A stretch of DNA of 64,000 bases from Planctomycetota bacterium (GTDB lineage Bacteria > Planctomycetota > Phycisphaerae > Phycisphaerales > UBA1924), in NCBI GenBank assembly GCA_017303555.1, contig JAFLCN010000001.1:310001-374000 (forward strand), given 5' to 3'. The notes beneath the pieces were generated by a model. That model was given only the letters and a program-made list of their open reading frames with translations. It made no database searches and was not told where the DNA came from. Of this stretch, positions 63,672 through 64,000 are shown one piece after another. Numbering within the stretch: position 1 is the first letter of the stretch; each line of letters begins with the position of its first letter. The position numbers and the translations under genes are program-made.

Positions 63672-64000
63672 GTGACGAAGTCCGCGTCCGAACGCTTCGG
63701 CGTGCATTCGGAAGTCGGCGTGCTGCGCAAGGTCCTGGTCTGTTCGCCCGGCCTCGCGCACGCGCGCCTGACGCCGAGCAACTGCGATCGCTTGCTCTTC
63801 GATGAGATCCCGTGGGTCGAGCGGGCGAAGAAGGACCACGCCGACTTCGTTGCCCAGATGCGGGCGCGGGGCGTCGAGGTCTTCGAGTTGCACGCACTGC
63901 TCGCGGAAACTCTCGCGATCCCGCAGGCGAGAAAATGGCTGCTCGATTGCCAGATCGTGGCGAACCAGGTCGGTGCCGGGCTGGTGGCCGAGACCCGCGC
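63672..64000 (+). CDS. arcA: Arginine deiminase, N-terminal part (3' cut by window)
   Basis: About 109 residues from GTG 63672, with GGAGG seven bases upstream. The start matches arginine deiminase: [22 protein letters not shown], then [20 protein letters not shown] and [19 protein letters not shown]. The enzyme turns arginine into citrulline and ammonia, the first step of the ADI pathway. The catalytic Cys near the C-terminus lies outside the window. It follows the RND operon by 56 bases but is probably a separate unit. Confidence 0.9.
   Translation, partial: MTKSASERFGVHSEVGVLRKVLVCSPGLAHARLTPSNCDRLLFDEIPWVERAKKDHADFVAQMRARGVEVFELHALLAETLAIPQARKWLLDCQIVANQVGAGLVAETR

Noticed and set aside
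1..64000. CRISPR array, insertion sequence, prophage or tRNA-associated island
   Set aside because: I saw no regularly spaced repeats, transposase or integrase motifs, phage structural genes or tRNA cloverleaf in the window.

Overview
The window is a GC-rich bacterial chromosome segment with densely packed genes. It most likely comes from a planctomycete, probably of the Phycisphaerae. That placement is inference from gene content: type I sulfatase, a DUF1559-like pseudopilin, a giant two-partner-secretion adhesin, long soluble insertions in complex I subunits and a Gly-zipper lipoprotein. No rRNA or tRNA is present to test it.

Layout. 1-9.6 kb: end of a ComM/YifB gene; a leftward phospholipid group (pgsA, pgpA, small membrane protein); a rightward nuoJKLMN block encoding the proton-pumping half of complex I without nuoA-I. 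9.6-27.6 kb: one leftward, translationally coupled operon encoding an unknown cytosolic protein, TssL/DotU, TssM/IcmF, TagF, a TpsB/FhaC-type transporter and a roughly 2850-residue TpsA adhesin. No sheath, Hcp, VgrG or ClpV gene lies in the window. 27.9-31.1 kb: a rightward island with a small lipoprotein, a frameshifted MauE/DoxX-like gene, a Cys-rich exported protein, an anchored protein and a pseudopilin. 31.1-36.3 kb: leftward again, a lipoprotein of roughly TssJ type and a pseudokinase-FGE fusion that could be further parts of the TssLM system. 36.3-38.6 kb: SRP RNA, dnaX and ybaB; dnaX carries a textbook -1 frameshift cassette. 38.8-50.8 kb: PIN/TRAM protein, hypothetical genes, a UgpC/MsmK-type ATPase, sulfatase plus HAD phosphatase, an MHS-family transporter, speA and a membrane protein. 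50.8-51.9 kb: an orphan XRE regulator divergent from an MntA-HepT toxin-antitoxin pair. 51.9-64 kb: a large exported protein, trpE, a patatin lipoprotein, a Gly-zipper lipoprotein, a baeRF3-like protein, a two-gene RND efflux operon and the start of an arginine deiminase.

The strongest candidate for an undescribed system is the 9.6-27.6 kb operon. It joins the inner-membrane core and the post-translational brake of a type VI secretion system to a two-partner secretion exporter and its giant adhesin. TagF and tpsB overlap by one base (TGATG). The dnaX frameshift signal is the clearest single regulatory element: heptamer A AAA AAA, a 6-nt spacer holding the zero-frame stop, then a perfect 11-bp hairpin. 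Here the shift makes the long tau form, the reverse of the Escherichia coli arrangement.
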